A DNA stretch of 64,000 nucleotides, from assembly GCA_050729795.1 (NCBI GenBank), contig JBOHME010000003.1, positions 1-64,000 of the forward strand, in the 5' to 3' direction. This document shows positions 51,536 through 62,697 of this stretch, in pieces (the stretch's first letter is position 1; each line of letters starts with the position of its first letter). Both the position numbers and the translations under genes were made by a program. Origin of the DNA: AP-15 sp050729795 (GTDB taxonomy: Bacteria; Pseudomonadota; Alphaproteobacteria; ATCC43930; CGMCC-115725). The notes below the pieces were generated by a model. The model saw only the letters and a program-made list of their open reading frames with translations. It was not told where the DNA came from and did not search any database.

Positions 51536-53081
51536 GGTGGCGAGCCGATACTACACCCCCCTCGGCTGGTGCAAGCGGCCTGCCGGCGCGCCGCTGCCGC
51601 GTCTGGCGCCACAGCGCCGAGGCGCGAATCAGCAGCACGGTGCCGCGCCGACAGGGCCAGGGCAGCGTCGGACCGGCACCGCTCGGAGGCGGGTCTGACA
51701 TCGCCGGTGCCACCCCCCAGCGGGCGAACATCAGCGCCACCTGGCGCGTCGTCAGCACTGCGATCAGTGCTCCGGCCAACACATCGCTCGGATAATGCGC
51801 GCCGACGACGACCCGGCTCCCGGCGACGATCGCCGCGGCCAGGAGGTAGAACAGCAGGTGCTGCGGCCAGCGCCACCACAGCGCCGTCACCAATGCGACA
51901 AAGGTGGCGGTGTGACCCGACGGAAACGACCAGTGGTCGGGGCGCCAGCCAAGCCAGGTGAAACCATAGAGGCCGGCGCTGAACAGCAGCTTGGGCCGCA
52001 GCCGGCCAAACCCGATCTTCATCAGATCGACGATCAGACCCGAGGCGGCGATTGCTGTGAAGATAAAGGCGGGCATCACCGACAGCGCGCGCATTTTCAG
52101 GGCGAACCGACGCAGCCGCGGCAGCTCGCCGCCCCAATGCAGCACCGCAAACGCCAGCGCGAACAGCACGAGCCAGCCCCATCCCTCGCCGAGCTCGCTC
52201 GCCTCCCCGAACAGCGCATGCAGATCGGGACCGCGGGCATGCACATAAAGAGCGAGCGGGCGATCGACAAACGCGATCGACAACATGACGAGAACAGTCG
52301 TGCTGACCACCGCGAGACCGATTCGCATTCCGGGTCGAGGCCAGCTGTGGCATGTCAGCCGCCATCCGGAAGCGGCGAAATCCCCAACCCCTGAATAGAG
52401 CCATCGCAGCGGCGGGGCTGCGAGCCCGTCGAGGTCGACGACCCACCAATAAAGCAGCGCCGTCGTGCCATAGACCAGAAGGCCGGCAAAAACGACGTCC
52501 GACAGGAAATGGCCCCCTTGGGCGATGCGCACGAGGCCAATGAGCCCGCCGCAGACGAGAGCTGCGCCGATCGCGTGCCGGCGCCGGCGCCCGGGCGGCA
52601 GCAGCATCGCAAAGGCAACCAGCGAAAAGCCGAGTGCTGCATGGCCGGAGACAAACGAGCAGTTGGTCGCGCATTCTCTCGCCGGCAGCGGTGCCGGGGT
52701 GAAACGATGAATTCCGCCGAATGCCGCGATCTGCACCGGTCTCGCTCGCCCCCAGTGATCCTTGAGGACGGTGTTGGCCAGCAATCCCGGACCGAGTGCG
52801 GTCGACAGCGCGACAAAGACGAGCGCCTTGCGGTCGAGCCGCCACAATGGCCGACCGGTCAGAAACAACCAGGCGGCGGCCGCGACGACCAGGATTACGA
52901 TCCCCCGCGCGATCCACGGAACCGCGTCGAACACGACGAGAATGGGCGGCCAATGGGCCAGCACAAAGCCGCGGCCGCGGACATAAAACAGCCCGCTCGT
53001 CCAGAGATCGACCTGCGGCAGAAAGAGAAACAGCGCCACCGCCGCGGCGACTAGACCGGCGTAGATCGCGGCCCCCTTCAT
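51510..53081 (-). CDS. PAP2 phosphatase with two complete catalytic domains in one chain
   Basis: This 523-residue inner-membrane protein begins MKGAAIYAGLVAAAVALFLFLPQ. The first PAP2 domain has KDHWGRARP, FVSGHAALG and RIAQGGHFLSDV; the second has KIGFGRLRP, FPSGHTATF and RVVVGAHYPSDVLAG. Both therefore retain all three phosphatase motifs (Lys-Arg-Pro, SGH, Arg-His-Asp). About a dozen hydrophobic helices are visible. The family dephosphorylates lipid phosphates, undecaprenyl pyrophosphate or lipid A. The start overlaps the stop of the ELM1-type gene (ATGA) and the end overlaps the next gene. Confidence 0.88.
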   Translation of the reverse strand: MKGAAIYAGLVAAAVALFLFLPQVDLWTSGLFYVRGRGFVLAHWPPILVVFDAVPWIARGIVILVVAAAAWLFLTGRPLWRLDRKALVFVALSTALGPGLLANTVLKDHWGRARPVQIAAFGGIHRFTPAPLPARECATNCSFVSGHAALGFSLVAFAMLLPPGRRRRHAIGAALVCGGLIGLVRIAQGGHFLSDVVFAGLLVYGTTALLYWWVVDLDGLAAPPLRWLYSGVGDFAASGWRLTCHSWPRPGMRIGLAVVSTTVLVMLSIAFVDRPLALYVHARGPDLHALFGEASELGEGWGWLVLFALAFAVLHWGGELPRLRRFALKMRALSVMPAFIFTAIAASGLIVDLMKIGFGRLRPKLLFSAGLYGFTWLGWRPDHWSFPSGHTATFVALVTALWWRWPQHLLFYLLAAAIVAGSRVVVGAHYPSDVLAGALIAVLTTRQVALMFARWGVAPAMSDPPPSGAGPTLPWPCRRGTVLLIRASALWRQTRQRRAGRPLAPAEGGVVSARHHGAADRDV

Positions 53082-54079
53082 GCCCGGCGGCGCTGCTCGA
53101 AGCGGCGCAATACCAGGGCGCGCAGCGCCGCCCCGGCCCGCGCTGTGTCGTCCGGCACCGGGTAGGACCATTCCTCGATCCGGCCGACGAATGGACGGGT
53201 GATGGCGGCATCCTGCATCGATCGGTGAAAGCGAGCGAATTTGGCGTTGCCGCCGTCAAGGTCGAGAATGTGGACGGGCTTGCCGGTGGCCGCAGCCTCG
53301 CTGATCATCGACACCGAATCGGCGGTGACCAGAAATGCGTCGGCGAGTGCCAGATAGGCGAAATACGGGTTCTCGCCGGATCCGTCCCAGATCGCTGCCG
53401 GCAACCCCGCCAGACCCCGTTGCAGCAGCGCCAATCCCCGAGCGCCGGTCCGCCGCGACGGGGTCACGAGAGCCGAGCCACCGCGCTCACCCAGCAGTGC
53501 CGCCACCGCGTCGGCAATCTCGGCGACCCGCCCGAGACCCAGCCGATAGACCTTGCTGCTGCCGCCGATCAGCACCGTGAGGATCGGCCGCGGCATCGCC
53601 ACCAGCGCCCCAAAGCGCGAGCGCGCGGCCGCGAGCCGGGCGAGGGTCACGCGATGCACGGCACCGAGGGTCACGATTACATGCGGGCCGCGCAGCCGGT
53701 CGTGCGCGGGCACAATCGCCAAATCGAATTCGCCGCGTCCGGTTCCGGGATCCTGGATCTGCGCGGCCAGGGTCCGCCCGCCGCTCGCCCGCCGGATCGC
53801 CAGGGCCGGCTTCACCGTGTTGCGGCCGCAGCCGATCACGAGATCGGGCCAGGGTGGCACGAGCCGAACGCCGCCGGGTCCCGGCGCAGCCAGCGGCCGC
53901 AGCCAAAGGGCGGGCGGCAGCCAGACCCAGGGCAGGCGGATCGAGAGGCGATGCTCGACGAACGGAAAACCTGTCGCCTCGGCTAGGCCGAGCGCTTGGC
54001 TCGCCATGCCCGGCTTACCGTCATGCAAAACCCAGACGAGCGGCTCGGATGGATCGAGCAGGAGCGGGACCGCGGCCAT
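53078..54079 (-). CDS. ELM1 (mitochondrial fission) family protein
   Basis: This 333-residue protein belongs to the ELM1 family, named for a plant mitochondrial fission factor and widespread in alphaproteobacteria with unknown function. It has VWVLHDGKPGMASQALGLAEATG, DLVIGCGRNTVKPALAIRR, LIGGSSKVYRLG and DAFLVTADSVSMISEAAATGKPVHILDL, a GT-B-like glycosyltransferase arrangement. The start at 54079 (MAAVPLLLDPSEPLVWVLHDG) was chosen by homology; the frame is open to 54220. The stop overlaps the PAP2 start. It may make or modify a lipid-linked sugar that the phosphatase acts on. Confidence 0.88.
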   Translation of the reverse strand: MAAVPLLLDPSEPLVWVLHDGKPGMASQALGLAEATGFPFVEHRLSIRLPWVWLPPALWLRPLAAPGPGGVRLVPPWPDLVIGCGRNTVKPALAIRRASGGRTLAAQIQDPGTGRGEFDLAIVPAHDRLRGPHVIVTLGAVHRVTLARLAAARSRFGALVAMPRPILTVLIGGSSKVYRLGLGRVAEIADAVAALLGERGGSALVTPSRRTGARGLALLQRGLAGLPAAIWDGSGENPYFAYLALADAFLVTADSVSMISEAAATGKPVHILDLDGGNAKFARFHRSMQDAAITRPFVGRIEEWSYPVPDDTARAGAALRALVLRRFEQRRRA

Positions 54080-54186
54080 GGCACGGTTTACGGAATCGCT
54101 CCGAAGCCGACAAGCGAGCCGATACCGCAACCGCTGCACCCCGGTCTGATATATTCGCCCTTCACGATGACAGGAGGGGTAATCAC

Positions 54187-55170
54187 ATGCTCCGTCGAAA
54201 GCTGGTGACATTGGCGGCATCGGCGCTTGCTGTTCCGGCGGTGATCGGCACCCTCACGGGGAAGGGCTGGGCCGATGGCTCCAGCGCTGGCGGTCTCGGC
54301 CAGGCGCTTCGGAAGTTTCTGAAGCTCCCCGGCAAAAAGAGCTATCTGCTGCATGTCGGCGACGACCCGACGACCGGATGGTACGCCTATCAGCCGAACC
54401 TGCTGCTGTTCACCGCCAGTGCTTTCAAGACCTTCGTACTAGCGCAATATCTGCGCGACGTTGAAGCAGGAAGATTGTTGGAGGATCAGGAACTGCCGAT
54501 CGACGACAGCGTCCGCACCCTCGGTAGCCCGGTTTTTCTCGACCTCACCGGCACGACAATGGCGCGCGTGGTGCTCGAAGCGATGATCACGCACAGCGAC
54601 AACACGGCGACGGACTTGGCGATGCTGAAGGCCGGCGTCGGGGCGGTGCGGGCGCTGATCGCGAAGGCCGGTCTCAGATCCATCCGCATACCCGATTCGA
54701 CACGGATCTTCGCCTCATACATCTTGGGCGCGCCAGCAGGTGTCGATCTGGGCTGGCCCGGGATCCTCGATGCCGCCAAACATCCGCCCGGACCGACGCG
54801 GCCATTGCTGAACCCGGTCGTGACGCTCGCCGGTACGGCGCGCGATTTCGTCTCCTGGTATGAGCAGGCGCTCGCCGGGGTATTTTTCGCGAAGCCCGAG
54901 ACCTTGGTCGAGTTCAAGCGCATTCAGGCAATGTCGGATCAAATCGTCAAAACCGTGCCGGCGAACACGCCCGCCTGGGCCAAGGGCGGCGAGGTTGGCA
55001 ACTTCAACGGCTCCAATGCAAAAAGCTTTGCCGGACAGATGCTGGCCCGCGGGAACACGCCGGTGACGTTCTGCTTCATTGTCAATTGGACGAGCTCGCA
55101 AAACGATTTCCCGGCGGTCGAGGCCGAATTCTTTGCGGCGATCGCCCGGGTTCTGATAGCTGTCGGCTAG
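54187..55170 (+). CDS. Exported serine hydrolase, class A beta-lactamase-like
   Basis: This 327-residue protein has a signal peptide (LVTLAASALAVPAVIGTLTG) and the penicillin-recognising serine hydrolase motifs in order: SAFK (nucleophile Ser and Lys), SDN in MITHSDNTATDLAM and KGG in AWAKGGEVGNF. These are the SxxK, SDN and KTG-type sites of class A enzymes. The Glu166-type omega-loop residue is not obvious, so it may be a non-lactamase hydrolase. Divergent from the ELM1 gene. Confidence 0.85.
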   Translation: MLRRKLVTLAASALAVPAVIGTLTGKGWADGSSAGGLGQALRKFLKLPGKKSYLLHVGDDPTTGWYAYQPNLLLFTASAFKTFVLAQYLRDVEAGRLLEDQELPIDDSVRTLGSPVFLDLTGTTMARVVLEAMITHSDNTATDLAMLKAGVGAVRALIAKAGLRSIRIPDSTRIFASYILGAPAGVDLGWPGILDAAKHPPGPTRPLLNPVVTLAGTARDFVSWYEQALAGVFFAKPETLVEFKRIQAMSDQIVKTVPANTPAWAKGGEVGNFNGSNAKSFAGQMLARGNTPVTFCFIVNWTSSQNDFPAVEAEFFAAIARVLIAVG

Positions 55171-55227
55171 GCCGCTTGCGCAACAAAATTACGGGAATAT
55201 GATCGGCCGCAAGGGAAAGGAAGGTTT

Positions 55228-55737
55228 ATGCGGCGGATAAGGCTCGACCGGATCGACCGCCGGATTCTGCGCAACCTGCAGGCGGAGGGGCGGATCACCA
55301 ATGTGGAGCTGGCCCGCCGCGCCGGCATTTCGGCACCGCCATGCCTGCGCCGGGTGCGCGCGCTGGAACAGGCCGGGATCATCCGCGGCTATCATGCCGA
55401 TCTGGCGGCCGACGTGCTTGGCTATAGCGTGACGGTGTTCGCCCAGGTCGGGCTGGCGAGCCAGGCCGAGGCCGATCTCCACGCATTCGAGGAGCTGGTC
55501 GCGACCTGGCCCGAGGTCCGCGAGGCGCACATGCTGGCCGGCGAAGCCGATTTTCTCTTAAAGATCGTCGCTGCCGATTGGGACAGCTACCAGCGGTTCC
55601 TTAGCACCCGGCTGACCTCGGCCCCCAATGTCAGCCATGTCAAATCGGCGCTGACCCTGCGCGTATCGAAGGACGAGCCCGGCATCCCGATCGCCGCGGA
55701 CCCCCCTTTTGCTGCCGATGAGGCTGTGCCGGGCTGA
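55228..55737 (+). CDS. Lrp/AsnC family transcriptional regulator
   Basis: This 169-residue protein has the N-terminal helix-turn-helix LDRIDRRILRNLQAEGRITNVELARRAGISAPPCLRRVRALEQAG and the C-terminal RAM ligand domain (VTVFAQVGLASQAEADLHAFEE, then HMLAGEADFLLKIVAAD). It senses amino acids in characterised members. The ATG at 55228 follows ggaaaggaagg. It lies just upstream of nhaA; co-regulation is possible. Confidence 0.93.
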   Translation: MRRIRLDRIDRRILRNLQAEGRITNVELARRAGISAPPCLRRVRALEQAGIIRGYHADLAADVLGYSVTVFAQVGLASQAEADLHAFEELVATWPEVREAHMLAGEADFLLKIVAADWDSYQRFLSTRLTSAPNVSHVKSALTLRVSKDEPGIPIAADPPFAADEAVPG

Positions 55738-55754
55738 CCGGCACTCCGGACGCG

Positions 55755-56960
55755 ATGGCTCCGCTGCGATCTGAGATTGGCTCCCAGCTGCGCGGGTTTT
55801 TCGCGCTCGAAGCGGCCGCGGGGATCGTTCTTTGCGCCGCCGCGGCGTTGGCGCTGATCGTCGCGAACTCGCCCTTGGGCAAGCCCTATGTGCAGTTGTG
55901 GAATGTGCCGCTCGCGGTGCAGATCGGCGGTCTCGTGATCGCGAAGCCGCTGCTGCCATGGATCGATGACGGGCTGATGGCACTGTTCTTCCTGCTGGTC
56001 GGGCTCGAAATCCAGCGTGCCGTGCGCGAGGGCGGGCGCTCGCAGCGGAGCGGTGCGATCCTGCCGGTCGCCGCAGCACTGGGTGGGATGGCCGTGCCCG
56101 CCCTCGTTTATGCGCTGTGCAACTGGGGCGACCCGACCGCAATGCGGGGCTGGGCGATCCCGACCGCGACCGATATCGCCTTTGCGCTCGGGGTGCTGGC
56201 TTTGCTCGGGCCACGAGTGCCGGCTTCGCTCAAGCTCTTCCTGCTGACGGTCGCGATCATCGATGATCTCGGCGCGATCATCATCATCGCGCTGTTCTAT
56301 ACCGCCGAGCTGTCCGCGCCCGCGCTGGTTCTCGCCGGTATCGGGGTAGCGGCGCTGCTGGCGCTCAATCTCTGCGGCGTCGAGCGCCGCGCGCCCTATT
56401 TTCTGGTTGGCATCTTTTTGTGGGTGTGCGTCCTTAAATCGGGCGTTCATGCGACGATCGCCGGGGTCGTTGTCGGGCTTGCGATCCCGCTGCGCGCCGG
56501 CGATCGCACCTCGCCGCTCGGCCGCCTCGAGCACGATCTGCATCCCTGGGTCGCCTTCGGGGTGCTGCCGCTGTTCGCGTTTGCCAATGCCGGTGTGCGG
56601 CTCGCCGGCATCGACGCGGCGATCTTGCTGCACCCGGTCCAGCTCGGGGTTGTGCTCGGATTGCTGGTCGGCAAACCGCTCGGCGTGCTCGGGGCGATCT
56701 GGGCGGCGGTTCGCTGCCACGTGGCGGCGCTGCCCGAAGGAGCGGGATGGCGGCAGGTTCGGGGCTTGGCGCTGCTGACCGGGATCGGCTTTACGATGAG
56801 CCTCTTTATCGGCACGCTCGCGTTTCCGGCCGAGGGCTACGATGTCGATGTCCGAATCGCGGTGCTGCTCGCCTCGATAATCTGCGCGATCTGCGGCTAT
56901 CTCTCGCTGCGGACCGCCTCGCGCGGGGCTCAGCCAAAATCGACGGTCACGACCTCGTAG
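55755..56960 (+). CDS. nhaA: Na+/H+ antiporter NhaA
   Basis: This 401-residue inner-membrane antiporter expels sodium for protons. It shows GKPYVQLWNVPL, the WIDDGLMALFFLLVGLEIQR region with the conserved ion-site carboxylates, GWAIPTATDIAFALGVLALLG with the paired-Asp region later (LLTVAIIDDLGAIIIIALFYT) and PLFAFANAGV. About twelve helices are visible. It begins 17 bases after the Lrp gene; its 3' end overlaps the convergent greA by 31 bases. Confidence 0.95.
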   Translation: MAPLRSEIGSQLRGFFALEAAAGIVLCAAAALALIVANSPLGKPYVQLWNVPLAVQIGGLVIAKPLLPWIDDGLMALFFLLVGLEIQRAVREGGRSQRSGAILPVAAALGGMAVPALVYALCNWGDPTAMRGWAIPTATDIAFALGVLALLGPRVPASLKLFLLTVAIIDDLGAIIIIALFYTAELSAPALVLAGIGVAALLALNLCGVERRAPYFLVGIFLWVCVLKSGVHATIAGVVVGLAIPLRAGDRTSPLGRLEHDLHPWVAFGVLPLFAFANAGVRLAGIDAAILLHPVQLGVVLGLLVGKPLGVLGAIWAAVRCHVAALPEGAGWRQVRGLALLTGIGFTMSLFIGTLAFPAEGYDVDVRIAVLLASIICAICGYLSLRTASRGAQPKSTVTTS

Positions 56961-57403
56961 GATTTGGCGCCGCGGGGGGTCGTGACCTCGACGCTGTCAC
57001 CCTTGCCCTTGCCGATCAGCGCGCGCGCCAGAGGCGAGGTCACCGAAAGCCGGCCGCGGCTGACATCGGCCTCGTCCTCGCCGACGATCTGAAAGGTCTG
57101 CTCCTCGTCGCTCTCCTCCTCGGCGAGCGTCACCCGCGCGCCGAATTTGACGACCGAGCCCGACAGCTTGGACACATCGATGACCTCGGCGCGCGCGACC
57201 TTGTCTTCGAGCTCGATGACCCGGCCTTCGATAAAGCTCTGCCGGTCGCGCGCCGCATGATATTCGGCGTTCTCGGCGAGGTCGCCGTGGTCGCGCGCCT
57301 CGGCGATGGCCCGGATGATTGCCGGCCGCTCGACGGATTTCAGCTGTTTCAGCTCTTCGCGGAGCCGATTGTAGCCATCGGCCGTCATCGGAATCTTGTT
57401 CAT
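56930..57403 (-). CDS. greA: Transcription elongation factor GreA
   Basis: This 157-residue protein stimulates RNA cleavage by backtracked RNA polymerase. The N-terminal coiled coil contains MTADGYNRLREELKQLKSVERPAIIRAIAEARDHGDLAENAEYHAARDRQ, with the acidic tip DLAENAEYH-type residues, and the C-terminal FKBP-like domain ends VTSPLARALIGKGKGDSVEVTTPRG. The start at 57403 (MNKIPMTADG) is canonical. It lies downstream of carB on the same strand. Confidence 0.96.
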   Translation of the reverse strand: MNKIPMTADGYNRLREELKQLKSVERPAIIRAIAEARDHGDLAENAEYHAARDRQSFIEGRVIELEDKVARAEVIDVSKLSGSVVKFGARVTLAEEESDEEQTFQIVGEDEADVSRGRLSVTSPLARALIGKGKGDSVEVTTPRGAKSYEVVTVDFG

Positions 57404-57456
57404 CGAAGACGGTTTCGCATCCTGTTGTCGAACGCGGCGGCCTAACCGCGGGGCAT

Positions 57457-60718
<3,262 letters not shown>

Positions 60719-60726
<8 letters not shown>

Positions 60727-61879
60727 TCGCCGCCATCAGCGTGACAAAGCGTTCGAACAGATAGTGGCTGTCCTGCGGGCCGGGGCTCGCCTCGGGATGG
60801 TACTGGACCGTGAACACCGGCTTGCCGGTGATGCGCATGCCCTCGTTGGTGCTGTCGAACAGCGACACATGCGTGACCTCGACACCGCCGGGCAGGCTGT
60901 CGGGATCGACGATAAAACCATGGTTCTGGCTGGTGATCTCGACGGTACCGGTGGCGAGGTCCTTGACCGGGTGGTTGGCGCCGCGATGCCCTTGCGGCAA
61001 CCGGCAGGTCCGGCCCCCGAGTGCCAGCGCCATCAGCTGATGGCCGAGACAGATCCCAAAGATCGGGATGCCGACCCGGACCAGCTCGCGCAACACCGGA
61101 GCGGCGTATTGCGCGGTCGCCGCGGGGTCGCCCGGCCCGTTCGACAGAAAGACGCCGTCCGGGCGATGCCGCAGGATGTGCTCGGCCGAGGCGCTGGCCG
61201 GAACGACCGTGACCCGGCAGCCATGCTGGGCGAGCATCCGCAAAATGTTGTGCTTGATACCATAATCGACCGCGACGACGTGCCATTGCGGCGCCGCCAG
61301 AAGGCCAAACCCATGCCCGTGCCGCCACGCGGTCTCGGTCCACTCATAGGTCTGCCGGCAGGTCACTTCGAGGGCGAGATCCATGCCGTCGATGCCCGGC
61401 CACGCGCATGCTGCCGATCGCATCTCCGCCGGGTCGAGCGGTGTTGTGGGATCGTATCCGACCGCCCCATTCGGTGGCCCGCCATCGCGGATGTGCCGAA
61501 CCAGCCGCCGCGTATCGATCCCCGAGATGCCGATCAGCCTGCGCTGTTGGAGCCAGACGTCGAGCGATTGGGTGGCCCGCCAGTTGGCCGGTCCGGTGAT
61601 GCCGCTGTGGACCACGAGGCCGCGCGCCGTCGGGGTCACGGTTTCGCGGTCGTCGGGATTGGTTCCGACGTTGCCGATATGGGGAAAGGTGAAGGTAATG
61701 ATCTGCGCGGCATAAGAGGGATCGGTCAGAATCTCCTGATAGCCGGTCATCGCGGTGTTGAAGCAGACCTCGCCGACCGCTGCGCCGCGAGCGCCAAAGC
61801 CACGGCCCCAAAACACCGTCCCATCCGCGAGAACGAGTGCGGCGTTGCAGTCGGGCGGTTGCAGCGTCGGGTCGCGCAT
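60719..61879 (-). CDS. carA: Carbamoyl-phosphate synthase small subunit (glutaminase)
   Basis: This 386-residue subunit releases ammonia from glutamine and channels it to CarB. The class I amidotransferase triad is visible: Cys in FGICLGHQLMALALGG, and His and Glu in YHPEASPGPQDSHYLF. The N-terminal domain has CFNTAMTGYQEILTDPSY. The start at 61879 (MRDPTLQPPDCNAALVLADG) matches the family; the frame is open to 62014, which would add 45 residues without homology, and neither start has a strong ribosome site. carA and carB form an operon. Confidence 0.95.
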
Positions 61880-62087
61880 CTGGGGCAATTCCGCTGGCAG
61901 GCCACGCACCGCCCGGTATCGACGATCAAGCGCTGGCCGGAGCCCATAGAGATAACCGGTCGCCGTCCCGGGGTCAACCCACCGCCAACCGGAACCTTTC
62001 GCGGTTTCAAGCACTTAGAATTGGATGCGCAGAATTGCCGCGAGCAGGGAAACAGCGTAGTCTCGCGGCCGCCGGGGGAACAGGACC

Positions 62088-62564
62088 ATGCCGATGCTGC
62101 GTCAGGCCTTTAGCGACCGGCTCAAAGCGGCGATGAAGGCGCGCGACAGCCGCACGCTTGGGACCGTTCGGCTGATCTTGGCGGGACTCAAGGAGCGCGA
62201 CATCGAGGCGCGCACTCTCGGCAACCGTGAACCGGGCAACGCTGGCAGCCTCACCGACCCCGAGATCGCCCGGATGCTGCAGGGGATGATCAAGCAGCGG
62301 CGCGAATCGATTGGGCTTTACGAAGCCGGAAACCGCGCCGACCTCGCCCGGCAGGAGCGCGAGGAGATCGCAGTGATCGAAAGCTTTCTGCCGCGCCAGC
62401 TGAACGAGGGCGAGATCGAGGTGGCGGTGCGGGCGGCAATCGCCGAGAGTGCTGCGTCGAGCCTCAAGGATATGGGCAAGGTCATGACGACACTGCGCCA
62501 ACGGCATGCCGGCAGCCTCGATCTCGGTCGCGCCGGGGCGATCGTCAAGCGGCTGCTCGGGTGA
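62088..62564 (+). CDS. GatB/YqeY domain-containing protein
   Basis: This 158-residue soluble protein is homologous to the C-terminal domain of GatB and to YqeY. It begins MLRQAFSDRLKAAMKARDSRTLGTVRLILAGLKERDIEAR and ends MGKVMTTLRQRHAGSLDLGRAGAIVKRLLG, with a helical core (IKQRRESIGLYEAGNRADLARQERE). It probably binds tRNA or acts in translation quality, but its role is not well defined. It is divergent from carA and lies upstream of dnaG, a common alphaproteobacterial order. Confidence 0.92.
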   Translation: MPMLRQAFSDRLKAAMKARDSRTLGTVRLILAGLKERDIEARTLGNREPGNAGSLTDPEIARMLQGMIKQRRESIGLYEAGNRADLARQEREEIAVIESFLPRQLNEGEIEVAVRAAIAESAASSLKDMGKVMTTLRQRHAGSLDLGRAGAIVKRLLG

Positions 62565-62697
62565 CTAGCCGGGATCCGACAGGCGCCATGCGCGCGCTCG
62601 CGCGCGACCGCCGGGCGCCGGCCGCCGCGTCGGCGGCTGACGGCGCAGATCGCCAGCGCGGGCCCGGCCACGGCGCGATCCCGGCCCGGCAAGACTG

